Shown one piece after another: positions 50,738-63,438 of a stretch of DNA of 64,000 nucleotides. The notes beneath the pieces are model-generated. The model was not told the origin of the DNA. It saw nothing but the letters and a program-made list of their open reading frames with translations, and ran no database searches. The DNA comes from Corynebacterium sanguinis (GTDB taxonomy: Bacteria > Actinomycetota > Actinomycetes > Mycobacteriales > Mycobacteriaceae). Both the position numbers and the translations under genes were made by a program. The stretch lies in NCBI RefSeq assembly GCF_007641235.1, contig NZ_CP038157.1:620001-684000 (forward strand), written 5' to 3'. Each line of letters begins with the position of its first letter. The stretch's first letter is position 1.

Positions 50738-52765
50738 CTAGCTGAGCTGGGAGCTCATGCCGGACTCGGTGCTGCCGAAGGAGGACGGCTCAGCGGCGTC
50801 CTCGTCGTCAGCGCCGGGGCGGCAGTTGTCGGCGATGTGGTTCGCGGCCAGCAGGCCGGCGGCGACGAGCGCCAGGCCACCCGCGAGCGGGGCGAGGTTT
50901 GCGCCCAGCCCACCGAATTGAGCGTTGAACTGAGCCACGAACTGCGCAGTCTGCTCGTCGTAGATGCCGAGCTGCTGCTGCAGTCGGGTGTTAGCTTCTG
51001 CCAGCTGCGCACCGAACTGGTCGGACACAGCGGTCAGGCCCGGGATGTTGAGCTGGGAAGCCAGGCCGAACGGGATCAGGAGGAGCAGGGGCAGGCCGAC
51101 AGTCAGGGCAGCGGCCGTGCAGCGCTCGGAGCTTCCGAAGGCATCCTTGCCGTCCTTGCCGTCCTTGCCGTCGACGCCGTCCTTACCGGGCTGGCAGCCG
51201 CAGTCGACGTGGACGCGTGCCGGGACGTCGAACGTGTACCCCTGCGGAGTGGTGCCCGTGACGGTGATGTCGTAGATACCCTTGTCGGTGCCCGCCGGCG
51301 GCGTGATCTTCAGAGCACCGGTGGTCGGGTTGATCTCGACAGCCCAACCATCGGGCTTGTTCGTGACCTCGTACTTGGTTCCGCGCGGTGCGCTCGCCTC
51401 GTTGTTCAGGTTGACGTTGACGGCGTCTCCGGGGTTGGTGTAGGAGTCGTCGTACGCGACGTTGGCGACGTTCGGCACGCAGTCCGTGCCCTCGGTGCCG
51501 TAGTCGTAGGTACCGGTCAGCTGCGCCTTGACCTCGACAGCGTTGCTGTAGTCGCCGTTGACGGGCTTGGTCAGCTCGTCGAGCTTGGCCTCGTTGACCC
51601 CCGGGTTGCGCAGGATCAGGGTGAAGTAGGATTTCGCCGGCATGTCGCCGATGTTGACGGTGGCGCGGGCGGTTCCATCGGAGAACTTCGTGATGGTCGG
51701 CAGCGGCACCCTTTGCACGGTGTAGTCAGCCTCGTTGATCACGCCGAAAGTCTTATTGATGTACTGCTCGAACACCCAGTCGGAGCCGACGTTGGGAAGG
51801 TCGACGGTGAACACGGCGTCGTTGATGTCGACGTTGGTGACGACGGGGACGCGCACACGCAGGTCGCCGGCGATGTAGTGCTGGACCTCGAGGTTGCCGA
51901 GGTGGTCAGTCCACAGCTTCGGCGCGACCTTCTGGGTGTATCCGTTGTTGGTCCAGTCCTGGTAGCGGCGATCCACAATCACCCCGGCGTTCCAGTTCAC
52001 GTTGCAGACCTGGGACAGGTCTCCGTCCGTGGATTCCTCGGTCGGGCGGAAGCAGTCCGGGGAGTAGCGAGGTGTGCCATTTTCGAGGCGACCGTTCTGG
52101 CCCGCGACGTCCACGGGGTTCCATGTGCCGTTGAGCTTGGCGGTCACGGAACCGGTGTTCACGCCCGTCACGCGCACGTCGATGGCGGAGTACGCGCGCA
52201 GATCGCCGAGCGCGATGGTGATGGTGTTGCCGTTCGTGGTGACCGGGCCCAGGGCGATCTTGTTCGGGTACTTCTCGCCGTACTGGCCGAACATGGGATT
52301 GTTCGACCAGAGGAAGTCCTGGGCGGTGGTCACGGACGGGGTGCCCGTGAAGCCATTCTCGGAGGTGATGGTGAGCGTGGCACCCTTGACCGGGTACACG
52401 GTGCCGGCGATGACGCGCCGGTTGTCTCCCCAGCCGTGCACGGTCAGGAAGCCCGCCGATTCGGAGTTCTCGCCGCCGACCTTCAGCGGGTTGGTGACGC
52501 CGCTGACGTGAGTGGGCCCGGGGAACACGGTTTGCGCGTTCCAGTCCACGGAGCAATTCTCCGAGTAGTCGCCGTTAGCGGCGGTGGCCGCCGGAGCAGG
52601 TGTGGTGTCCTGCGCTGCGGGGGCCTGCTGGACCTGCTCCAGCTGCGCCTCCTGCTGGGTGACGTTCTCTGCGACGGGGTCCGCAGCTGCCTGCGGAGCC
52701 GTCAGCACCCCCATGCCCAGCGCGAGCGCGGTGACCGCGCTCGCGATTGACTTCATCCTCTTCAT
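50738..52765 (-). CDS. Large surface protein with Rib/Ig-like and collagen-like segments
   Basis: 675 residues from ATG 52765 with GGGAGAAG upstream. The signal peptide ends near PQAAADP (about residue 28). A Pro/Ala/Gln linker leads to two repeated, cysteine-bearing N-terminal modules opening with YSENCSVDWNAQTVF and LSQVCNVNWNAGVIV. A Rib/Ig-like domain follows (DDSYTNPGDAVNVNL to GIYDITVTGT), then five collagen-like G-K/V-D triplets (about 526-541). Two hydrophobic segments (about 550-572 and 628-652) end the protein. No LPXTG motif is seen. It is likely anchored in the envelope, possibly as an adhesin. Confidence 0.8.
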   Translation of the reverse strand: MKRMKSIASAVTALALGMGVLTAPQAAADPVAENVTQQEAQLEQVQQAPAAQDTTPAPAATAANGDYSENCSVDWNAQTVFPGPTHVSGVTNPLKVGGENSESAGFLTVHGWGDNRRVIAGTVYPVKGATLTITSENGFTGTPSVTTAQDFLWSNNPMFGQYGEKYPNKIALGPVTTNGNTITIALGDLRAYSAIDVRVTGVNTGSVTAKLNGTWNPVDVAGQNGRLENGTPRYSPDCFRPTEESTDGDLSQVCNVNWNAGVIVDRRYQDWTNNGYTQKVAPKLWTDHLGNLEVQHYIAGDLRVRVPVVTNVDINDAVFTVDLPNVGSDWVFEQYINKTFGVINEADYTVQRVPLPTITKFSDGTARATVNIGDMPAKSYFTLILRNPGVNEAKLDELTKPVNGDYSNAVEVKAQLTGTYDYGTEGTDCVPNVANVAYDDSYTNPGDAVNVNLNNEASAPRGTKYEVTNKPDGWAVEINPTTGALKITPPAGTDKGIYDITVTGTTPQGYTFDVPARVHVDCGCQPGKDGVDGKDGKDGKDAFGSSERCTAAALTVGLPLLLLIPFGLASQLNIPGLTAVSDQFGAQLAEANTRLQQQLGIYDEQTAQFVAQFNAQFGGLGANLAPLAGGLALVAAGLLAANHIADNCRPGADDEDAAEPSSFGSTESGMSSQLS

Positions 52766-52930
52766 GTAAAGCTTCTCCCTCCAACGAGCCGGGGCCCGCT
52801 GACCGCGATTGTTTGACAACAACAATAAACCATGGTTGACAGGTCTCCGCAAGGTTTGGCGGAGAAAATTCCAATGTCACCGCAAAGCGGGGTGCCCGCG
52901 ATGCGGTGAAACTGGTGTAAGGAGGGTGCG
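52766..52930. promoter_or_regulatory. Upstream region of the surface-protein gene
   Basis: It includes the palindrome ACCATGGT at 52829-52836 flanked by two TTGAC direct repeats (52814-52818, 52836-52840). These may belong to a promoter/operator for the leftward gene. The same octamer occurs upstream of katA/sigC. Confidence 0.3.
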
Positions 52931-53398
52931 TTAAGAAGCGAGGAAGGCGGCGATTTTGCCGAGGACGCTGTCGATCCAGCTGGAGGATGGCTGGGACTTG
53001 CCGCCTGGAGCATCTGCGTCAGCATCGGGGCGATCGACCACGATGCGCAGCTCGCGCACGTGGTCCGCGGAGTCGCTAACTTTTACTGCGGCGTACTCAC
53101 CGTCCGCTGCAGTTGCGGAGGCGGTAATGCGGAGCCCATCTCCGCTGGTCAGAACGCTCCACCCAGCGGGAAGCGCGGACTCTTCCTGGGCATCCACCGC
53201 ATAGGAGATGTCTTGGCCCTCGTCAGGCTCCAAGGTCAGGGTTTGGCCCGGCTCGACCGAAATCTCGTGGTGCTGGGCTATGTCCGCAACCGCGGTCGGC
53301 TGCGCTGCCTGAGCCAGCCCCGGGTGGCCCAGAGTGAGCGCCGCTGCGAGGGCAACGGCGCTGAGCTGCGCGCGATCGGGAAAAGCCATACGCTCCAT
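52931..53398 (-). CDS. Small secreted protein with Ig-like fold
   Basis: 155 residues. The signal peptide ends near LAQAAQP. The mature protein has ISVEPGQTLTLEPDEGQDIS, PAGWSVLTSGDGLRITASAT and DGEYAAVKVSDSADHVRELR. These lines match the G-W/L-K-I-T/G-Y-V pattern of the Ig-like domain in the downstream surface protein. A Ser/Pro linker and a short amphipathic C-terminal helix follow. The two genes lie head-to-tail, 165 bp apart, suggesting a functional pair. Function unknown. Confidence 0.7.
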   Translation of the reverse strand: MERMAFPDRAQLSAVALAAALTLGHPGLAQAAQPTAVADIAQHHEISVEPGQTLTLEPDEGQDISYAVDAQEESALPAGWSVLTSGDGLRITASATAADGEYAAVKVSDSADHVRELRIVVDRPDADADAPGGKSQPSSSWIDSVLGKIAAFLAS

Positions 53399-53455
53399 TG
53401 TCCTCGCCCCAGCGGCGGGTTCAAGGGATCACAGGCATTCTTTACAGGACTGCAA

Positions 53456-55790
<2,335 letters not shown>

Positions 55791-55875
55791 GCCTTCTTCA
55801 GTCACCTTCCGGTTCGCGGTTGTATAAAATGCGCACACCGATAATACCCATCGTGTCTGTTGCCCTCTACTGTGG

Positions 55876-56733
55876 ATGCCCGTGCATAACAACGCCCTCG
55901 CCGTCTCCTTCGCGCTTCTGTCCGCGGTGACGATTGCGGTGGGCACCGTCTGGCGCCACCACATCTTGCGGGCGGGCCTCCATCACACGGAGGCAAACAG
56001 TTCTCCTTTGGGCGCGATGCGCCGCCCGCAGTGGTGGCTGTCGATACTGCTCGCCTTTGTGGCCTACGGCCTGCAGGCCGTCGCGCTGGCGTTCGGGTCA
56101 CTGCTGGTGGTGCAGCCGATTTTGGTGCTGTCGCTGATGTTCACGCTCGTTCTCGCCGCGCGCGTCGAGCGCCGGCCGATGGAGCCAGCGGAGACGTTGT
56201 GGGCCTTCGTACTCACCGCCTGCGTCGGTGTCGTTGTCGTCCTCGGCCGCCCGCTGCCGGGCGAGCGCCTGGCCCCCGCCTGGGAGTGGGCGGCGGCCAT
56301 CGGCGCTGGTGTCGTCGCGTGCGCCACCATCTTCGCCATTGCTTATCGACGCTCCCCTGCAGCCCAGGCCCTTCTCTACGGCATCGTCTGTGGCGCCGTC
56401 TTCGGCTACCTCGCCGTGTTTTCCAAGGTGGCGGTGGACGCCTTCGCCGCCGGCGGGTTGCCCGCAATGCTGGCCACGTGGCAGTTTTGGGCGATGGTCG
56501 CCACCTCGCTGATCGGCACGGTCGTGCAGCAATACGCTTTCGGCGCCGGGGTGCTCTCGCGCTCGCTGCCCGCCATGAAGATTGTCGAACCCCTCATCGC
56601 GCTTTTCCTCGGCTTGTCCATCCTGGGCGAAAACCTGCAGGTGGATTCAGCTTTGGGGTGGGCTGTGATGGGGGCGTCGATAGGCGGCATGCTCGTGGCC
56701 ACCGGCATGCTGGCGCGCAAACCGGTGACGTAG
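55876..56733 (+). CDS. DMT-superfamily permease
   Basis: 285 residues with about nine to ten helices. Two EamA-like halves are loosely visible ([55 protein letters not shown]). It resembles actinobacterial NIPA/DMT-type permeases found near lysC and leuA. The substrate is unknown. It is divergent from lysC, with 85 bp between. Confidence 0.8.
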   Translation: MPVHNNALAVSFALLSAVTIAVGTVWRHHILRAGLHHTEANSSPLGAMRRPQWWLSILLAFVAYGLQAVALAFGSLLVVQPILVLSLMFTLVLAARVERRPMEPAETLWAFVLTACVGVVVVLGRPLPGERLAPAWEWAAAIGAGVVACATIFAIAYRRSPAAQALLYGIVCGAVFGYLAVFSKVAVDAFAAGGLPAMLATWQFWAMVATSLIGTVVQQYAFGAGVLSRSLPAMKIVEPLIALFLGLSILGENLQVDSALGWAVMGASIGGMLVATGMLARKPVT

Positions 56734-56755
56734 TGACGTAACAGTGGGCAGGGTG

Positions 56756-56761
56756 TAAGAT
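56756..56761 (+). promoter_or_regulatory. -10 element of the leuA leader (leaderless peptide)
   Basis: TAAGAT ends 7 nt before the leader-peptide ATG at 56769. GTGACG at 56733-56738 is 17 bp upstream and could be the -35 element. Confidence 0.6.
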
Positions 56762-56768
56762 GTGGCCC

Positions 56769-56831
56769 ATGTCATCGGCGAAGGCTCTTCTCCTTCTATG
56801 CCGCGGCGGGAATCAGGCCACCACGATCTAG
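56769..56831 (+). CDS. Leucine-rich leader peptide upstream of leuA
   Basis: A 20-residue peptide reading MSSAKALLLLCRGGNQATTI has four consecutive Leu codons (CTT CTC CTT CTA). It starts 7 nt after a -10 element, so it is leaderless. It precedes leuA by 78 bp. A run of codons for the pathway product before its biosynthetic gene is the signature of ribosome-mediated attenuation. Confidence 0.8.
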   Translation: MSSAKALLLLCRGGNQATTI

Positions 56832-56874
56832 CACGGCCGGCACCCCGCCGCGGAGATTGTCGTTGCCGGCCGTG
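56832..56874 (+). promoter_or_regulatory. leuA leader hairpin
   Basis: CACGGCCGGC/GCCGGCCGTG (56832-56841, 56865-56874) forms a 10-bp stem just after the leader stop. It is followed by GAAAAACC rather than a T-run, so it is not a classical terminator. It could act on translation of leuA, with the leader ribosome controlling folding. Confidence 0.55.
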
Positions 56875-56902
56875 GAAAAACCACCCGAGAACGAGGATTT
56901 GA

Positions 56903-58747
<1,845 letters not shown>

Positions 58748-58751
58748 ACCC

Positions 58752-59738
58752 GTGCCGGATAATTTCCCGTACGTGGCGGTCAGTGTTGTCACCACGGGCA
58801 TTCACCCCTCGACCGGCCGGCTGCTCACGATCGACGCCGTCACCTTCGATGACGACGGCGCGATCGGCGAGGAGTTTCACTCGGTCTTTAGCACCGGCTC
58901 CGATCCGGGCCCGCGCCACAACCATGGGCTTGAGCCGGGTGACTTCGCTCAAGCGCCGCGCTTTTCTCGGCACTTGAAGACGCTGGACCGGCTTATCGAC
59001 GATCGCACGCTCGTGCTTCATGACGCCCCCCTGGCGTGGGGGTTCATCGTCTCTGAGGCCCGGCGCGCGATGACCGCCGCCGCCCGGGCCAACCGGTCGC
59101 GCGCGAAGCGCGGCGGCAGGCGACGCCAGCGCGTCGGGCATGTGCCGCGTCCGGGCGCGATTGTGGACACGCTGGCGAGTGCGCGTCGTCAAGGCGAAAT
59201 CCCGCTCGATATCCGCCCCGCCGCTGTAGCGCGGCTGATCGGGGTGAGTGCCGAGGACCCTGTGGCCTCGGTTGAGCGGGCGCTGCGCACGGAGGAAGAC
59301 ACCTCGCGCGAGCAGACGCTGCTGCTCAAGGATTTGTTCTTCGCGCTGCGCGAGCGTGGGGGGCTGGCGCAGGTGGCGCCGGACGACCTCGTCTCCGATC
59401 GCTTCGGGCTGCAGCGCTCGATCGTGCGTGTCGACGCCGAAAACGACGCGGCAGTTTCCGACAACCCCGGGCCGTACACCGTCTCCGGCGGATTGAAGAA
59501 GGGCATGGAGATCGTCGTCACCGATGACGTCGCGGTGGACCCGGACGAGATCATCTCCGCAGCCCTCGACCACGGCTTAAGCTACGTGGAAAAACTCTCT
59601 CGCCAAACCTCGCTCGTGGTCTCGGACGCCAAGGCCACGGGCACGCCGCTGCTCGGCAAAGCGATGCACGCCGACCGCAAGGGCATCCCGGTGTTATCCG
59701 CCGAGCAGTTCCAGCGCGCCGTGGCGCGCCTGGATTAG
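58752..59738 (+). CDS. DnaQ-like protein with degenerate exonuclease fold and BRCT domain
   Basis: 328 residues from GTG. The N-terminal fold resembles the DEDD exonuclease of polymerase III epsilon (YVAVSVVTTGIHPSTGRLLT, VLHDAPLAWGFIVSEA). However, the D-x-E of ExoI is S-V-V and the ExoII Asp is missing, so nuclease activity is unlikely. The C-terminal about 85 residues form a BRCT domain (GMEIVVTDDVAVDPDEII, TSLVVSDAKATGTPLLGKA). It holds the dnaQ position between leuA and murT known in C. glutamicum and mycobacteria. Confidence 0.82.
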   Translation: MPDNFPYVAVSVVTTGIHPSTGRLLTIDAVTFDDDGAIGEEFHSVFSTGSDPGPRHNHGLEPGDFAQAPRFSRHLKTLDRLIDDRTLVLHDAPLAWGFIVSEARRAMTAAARANRSRAKRGGRRRQRVGHVPRPGAIVDTLASARRQGEIPLDIRPAAVARLIGVSAEDPVASVERALRTEEDTSREQTLLLKDLFFALRERGGLAQVAPDDLVSDRFGLQRSIVRVDAENDAAVSDNPGPYTVSGGLKKGMEIVVTDDVAVDPDEIISAALDHGLSYVEKLSRQTSLVVSDAKATGTPLLGKAMHADRKGIPVLSAEQFQRAVARLD

Positions 59739-59764
59739 AGGCCGTTAGGCGTAGGGTGGAGCGC

Positions 59765-61036
59765 ATGAAAAGAGGCCCACTTTCCCGGCTGCGCTCGCGT
59801 GCCGCGGTCACCGCAGCCAGGCTAGCCACCACTGCCTCGCGGGCGACCGGCCGCGGGGCCGGCGGCATGATCGGCGGGCTCGTCGCCGGCGCGATCGACC
59901 CCACCATCATGCAATCGCTTTCCGGCGAACGCCCGGCGGTCCTGGTCACGGGCACCAACGGCAAGTCCACCACCACGCGGATGCTCGCCGGGGCACTCGC
60001 GGTAAGTCACACGGTGGCGACCAACGACGGCGGCGACAACATGGACGCCGGCATCATCTCTGCCCTACTCGCCGGCAGGAACGCGTCCCATGTCGTACTG
60101 GAGGTCGACGAGTTGCACGTGCCGAAGGTCGCGGATCGCCTTGCTCCGCAGGCGCTCGTCTTGCTCAACCTCTCGCGCGACCAGCTCGACCGGGTCGGCG
60201 AGATCAACAAAATCGAGCGTGCGCTTCGCGGGGCCGTGAACGCCCACCCGGACATGACGGTGATCGCCAACTGCGACGACGTCCTGATGACGTCCGTGGC
60301 CTACGATCACCCCAACGTGGTGTGGGTTGCTGCCGGGGCCGGCTGGCTGGGCGATTCGGTGACCAACCCGCGCTCCGGCGGCCACGTCGTGCAGGCCGAC
60401 GGCGATTGGTACGGGGTAGAAAAGCTCGCCGACGGCCGCGAGTTCCGCCGCCCGGAGCCCGCCTATTGGCTAGAGGGCGCCACGCTGCACACCCCCCACG
60501 GCAGCACCGAACTGAAGCTGAGCATCCCCGGCCGGGCGAACCTGGGCAACGCCGCCCAGGCGATCGCTGCCGCCGTCGAGGCGTTCGGCGTGCCCTTTGA
60601 CAAGGCCGTACGCGCCACAGAGGCCGTCGACAACGTGGCGGGCCGCTACTCCAGCGTCCACCTGGGCGAACGGGAGGTGCACCTGTTGCTGGCGAAGAAC
60701 CCCGCCGGGTGGCAGGAGGCCTTAAGCATGGTCGACCGCAGCGCAGACGGGCTGGTGATCGCCACCAACGGCCAGGTCGCCGACGGAGAGGACCTCTCCT
60801 GGCTGTGGGACGTCAAGTTCGAGGACTTCGAGGGGCTCAAGGTGGTCGCCGCCGGCGAGCGCGGCACGGATCTTGCGGTGCGTTTGTTGTACGCAGGCAT
60901 AGAGCATTCGCTGATCCACGACCCCATTGATGCGATCCGCGCCTGCCCCCCGGGGCGAGTAGAGGTCCTGGCCAACTACACCGCGTTTCGCGATCTGAAA
61001 AAGGACCTGGCTAAGCAGGAGGATTACCGTGGCTAG
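59765..61036 (+). CDS. murT: Lipid II isoglutaminyl synthase, MurT subunit
   Basis: 423 residues from ATG 59765 (a GTG nine bases upstream is also open). It is a Mur-ligase fold: ATP-binding VLVTGTNGKSTTTRMLAGAL, ELDELHVPKVAD-like EVDELHVPKVADRLAPQ, and a C-terminal DUF1727 domain. With GatD it amidates the alpha-carboxyl of D-Glu in lipid II, which is needed for efficient cross-linking. It overlaps gatD by 8 nt. Confidence 0.93.
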   Translation: MKRGPLSRLRSRAAVTAARLATTASRATGRGAGGMIGGLVAGAIDPTIMQSLSGERPAVLVTGTNGKSTTTRMLAGALAVSHTVATNDGGDNMDAGIISALLAGRNASHVVLEVDELHVPKVADRLAPQALVLLNLSRDQLDRVGEINKIERALRGAVNAHPDMTVIANCDDVLMTSVAYDHPNVVWVAAGAGWLGDSVTNPRSGGHVVQADGDWYGVEKLADGREFRRPEPAYWLEGATLHTPHGSTELKLSIPGRANLGNAAQAIAAAVEAFGVPFDKAVRATEAVDNVAGRYSSVHLGEREVHLLLAKNPAGWQEALSMVDRSADGLVIATNGQVADGEDLSWLWDVKFEDFEGLKVVAAGERGTDLAVRLLYAGIEHSLIHDPIDAIRACPPGRVEVLANYTAFRDLKKDLAKQEDYRG

Positions 61037-61757
61037 AGCGTCGAAAAGCGTGCGCATCGGATTGGTCTTGCCGGACGTGCTGGGCACCTACGGCGACGAC
61101 GGCAACGCGCTGGTGCTGCGCCAGCGCGCGCGGATGCGCGGGATGAGCGCCGAGGTCGAGCGGATCGGGCTTGACGACGCCATCCCCGACGACTGCGACA
61201 TCTACACCATCGGCGGCGGCGAGGACTCCGCCCAGGTCATCGCCGCCGCACGGCTTGCCGCCTCGCCGGGGCTGCAGTCCGCCGCGGCAGATGGCCGCCC
61301 CATCTTCGCGGTCTGCGCGGGCATGCAGGTGCTCGGCCGCACCTTTACCGCCCACGGCGATACCGTCGATGGCCTCGGGCTTATCGACGTCACCACCTCC
61401 CCCATGCGCACCCGTGCGATCGGGGAGGTCTCCTCAACCCCCACCCGTGCCGGAATCACCGCTGGTTTAACGGAGACACTGACGGGGTTCGAAAACCACA
61501 TGGGCGGCACGACCCTTGGGCCCGAGGCCGAAGCCCTGGGTACCGCCAAGCGCGGCGTGGGCAATGCCGAGGAGACCAACGTCGAGGGCGTTGTGCAGGG
61601 AAGCGTGATCGCCACCTACATGCACGGGCCCGCGCTGGCACGCAATCCGCAGCTGGCGGACCTTTTGCTGGCCTACGCACTCGGGATCCCGATGGGCGAT
61701 TTGGAGCCGTTGGAGCTCGCCGAGATCGACCGGCTGCGCCTCGAGCGCCTGCGCTAG
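61029..61757 (+). CDS. gatD: Lipid II isoglutaminyl synthase, glutamine amidotransferase subunit GatD
   Basis: 242 residues from GTG, with AGGAGG inside the murT end. It is a class I amidotransferase with nucleophile Cys96 in PIFAVCAGMQVLG and a His in IATYMHGPALARNPQ. It supplies ammonia to MurT. GFENHMGGT is the typical GatD/CobB-like segment. Overlap with murT ensures equal synthesis. Confidence 0.94.
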   Translation: MARASKSVRIGLVLPDVLGTYGDDGNALVLRQRARMRGMSAEVERIGLDDAIPDDCDIYTIGGGEDSAQVIAAARLAASPGLQSAAADGRPIFAVCAGMQVLGRTFTAHGDTVDGLGLIDVTTSPMRTRAIGEVSSTPTRAGITAGLTETLTGFENHMGGTTLGPEAEALGTAKRGVGNAEETNVEGVVQGSVIATYMHGPALARNPQLADLLLAYALGIPMGDLEPLELAEIDRLRLERLR

Positions 61758-61763
61758 CTTTTC

Positions 61764-62390
61764 CTACAGAGTCAGCCGGCCGGTCAGGGCACGCGACAGC
61801 GTCAGCTCGTCGACGAATTCCAAGTCGCCGCCGAGAGGCATGCCCGAGGCCAGCCGGGAGACCACCAGGTCTGGGAAGTCCTTGAGCAGGCGCGCCAGGT
61901 AGGAGGCGGTGGCTTCGCCCTCAGTGTCCGGGTCGGTGGCGATGATGACCTCGTGCACGTTAGGCGCCTCGGCGTCGTCGACGTCGGGTAGCACCGCGCC
62001 GATGCGCTGTAAAAGCGAGGCGATGGACAGGTCTTTCGGCCCGACGTTGGCCAAAGGGTCGAGCGCGCCGCCGAGCACGTGGTAGCGTCCGCGGAACTCG
62101 CCGGTGCGCTCGATGACCTGGATATCCTTGGCGTCCTCGACCACGCACACCAGGCCCGCGTCCCGGGACGAGTCGGCGCAGATCCGGCAGACCTCCTCGC
62201 GCGAGACGTTAGAGCAGATGCGGCAGAACGCCACCCCGTCGCGCACAGCGTTGAGCGCGCCGACCAGGCGGTCGACATCATCGGGGTCCTGCTTGAGCAG
62301 GTAGAACGCGATGCGCTGCGCGCTTTTCGGGCCGACACCCGGCAGGCGGGACAGTTCGTCGATAAGGTCCTGCAACGGGCCTTCAAACAT
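61764..62390 (-). CDS. recR: Recombination mediator RecR
   Basis: 208 residues. HhH is [17 protein letters not shown], the zinc finger is [16 protein letters not shown], and the Toprim domain has [15 protein letters not shown] and [15 protein letters not shown]. It works in the RecFOR gap-repair pathway. It lies convergent to gatD and downstream of ybaB, the common ybaB-recR pairing. Confidence 0.96.
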   Translation of the reverse strand: MFEGPLQDLIDELSRLPGVGPKSAQRIAFYLLKQDPDDVDRLVGALNAVRDGVAFCRICSNVSREEVCRICADSSRDAGLVCVVEDAKDIQVIERTGEFRGRYHVLGGALDPLANVGPKDLSIASLLQRIGAVLPDVDDAEAPNVHEVIIATDPDTEGEATASYLARLLKDFPDLVVSRLASGMPLGGDLEFVDELTLSRALTGRLTL

Positions 62391-62413
62391 CAGCGCACCT
62401 TTCTCAAACGCTT

Positions 62414-62443
62414 GAAAAAGCGCCCGGCAGTCATGCCAGGCGC
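62414..62443 (-). terminator. Terminator between ybaB and recR
   Basis: On the minus strand, GCGCCTGGC/GCCGGGCGC (one mismatch; 62435-62443, 62420-62428) is followed by TTTTTC. It would separate or attenuate recR from ybaB. Confidence 0.7.
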
Positions 62444-62472
62444 CTTAATGTAAAAACCGTGTTCGCTTCAGC

Positions 62473-62829
62473 TTAGATAAGGCCGCCGAACGGGATCTCC
62501 CCGGGGCCCTGCTGGGCGCCACCCGGGTTGGCCAGCGGGCCGATCTTATCCTCGGCGAGGCGGCCGGCCTTGGTGTGCGCGTCGCGGTAGGCGGCGAGGA
62601 TGAGGTCCTGCAGCGTTTCGACGTCCTCCGGGTCGACGGCCTCGGGCTTGATGGAGAGGTCGGTGATCTCCGCGCCGCCGGTCATGGTGACGGTGACCAG
62701 CCCGCCGCCTGCGCTGCCTTCAACGGTGGTGCTGAGTAGTTCCTGCTGCGCGCGCTGCAGGTGAGCCTGCATCTCGGCGGCCTGGCGGATGAGTTCCTGC
62801 ATGTCGTTGGGCATGTTGGGCTGGGTCAC
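62473..62829 (-). CDS. ybaB: YbaB/EbfC nucleoid-associated protein
   Basis: 118 residues from GTG 62829 (TQPNMPNDMQELIRQ). GAAAGG lies about 12 nt upstream; a GTG at 62841 has no room for a site. The core is GGGLVTVTMTGGAEITDLSI and VETLQDLILAAYRDAHTK. It is a dimeric DNA-binding protein, usually encoded between dnaX and recR as here, although IS debris now separates it from dnaX. Confidence 0.93.
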   Translation of the reverse strand: MTQPNMPNDMQELIRQAAEMQAHLQRAQQELLSTTVEGSAGGGLVTVTMTGGAEITDLSIKPEAVDPEDVETLQDLILAAYRDAHTKAGRLAEDKIGPLANPGGAQQGPGEIPFGGLI

Positions 62830-63063
62830 GGTGAGTTGCACCCTTTCGCAATGTAGGTTCGTTGGAAATTTGACCGCCAGTGTACGTTTCGTGCGCTTAA
62901 GGCGCTACAGCGAGGCCGAGTGACAACGGGGGATCGTCACCTCATTCCCCGCATCACATGAACGTGCACCGACGACAACAGCGAGGCAATGACGCCGCAT
63001 GGCTTGCGCGAAGCCCCCACGTCCCGCCCTGGCTCATTTCGCCCCGGCGCTCAACATGGTGCG
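62830..63063. other. ybaB upstream region up to the first IS21 scrap
   Basis: About 230 bp without a supported gene. A short inverted repeat GCGCTTAAGGCGC occurs at about 62894-62906. The usual direct junction of dnaX to ybaB has been expanded by foreign sequence. Confidence 0.4.
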
Positions 63064-63172
63064 CGCACAACCGACCCTGCCCGCGCAGGTATCGGATCTG
63101 CGCCCCTTCCCCCAATGAAATCACCCATCCACTATTTTCTCAGGTGGGCAACTTTTCAAAGAGTGCTGACAT
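63064..63172 (-). mobile_element. Decayed left end of an IS21-family element
   Basis: Read on the minus strand it starts TGTCAGCACTCTTTGAAAAG and continues GGATGGGTGATTTCATTG and GCGCAGATCCGATACCTGCG. It therefore matches bases 8020-8150 of the island IS21-family element, including the istA start. Several substitutions and deletions are present, including loss of the second terminal repeat. Similarity stops near 63064. Confidence 0.8.
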
Positions 63173-63291
63173 TGCGGGGATCCCGAGCCCCATCGTCCGG
63201 CGGGATCTCCCGGGATTCACTTCCTGCCACTCACATGCGGTCACCACACGCGAACCGCAACTTTGACAGCTCGATTCGCGAAGCGTCTCCT

Positions 63292-63325
63292 GTGCAGGCG
63301 CTCTTTGAAAAGTAACCCAGTGCAG
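63292..63325 (+). mobile_element. Decayed right end of an IS21-family element
   Basis: GGCGCTCTTTGAAAAGTAAC followed by CCAGTG matches the inner right-end repeat of the island element (inverse of 11593-11614) plus its CCCAGTG extension. It faces the other scrap across 119 bp. No element interior remains next to it. Confidence 0.65.
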
Positions 63326-63438
63326 GTAGTGAGGTTGCGGGTGGCATCTCATGCCGACATGGCGAGAACGTGTGCCCGGTTGGGTAGGCCCCGGATAGTA
63401 CAGCCCAGGTCGGCGAGAGTGTTTGTGGTGTACCTGCC

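Noticed and set aside
51140..51190. 9-bp tandem repeats, checked as a non-coding repeat array
   Set aside because: They encode the collagen-like GKD triplets of the surface protein in frame.
62958..63315. Two rightward frames of about 100 codons between ybaB and dnaX
   Set aside because: They read antisense across decayed IS21 ends and show no domain or ribosome-binding site.
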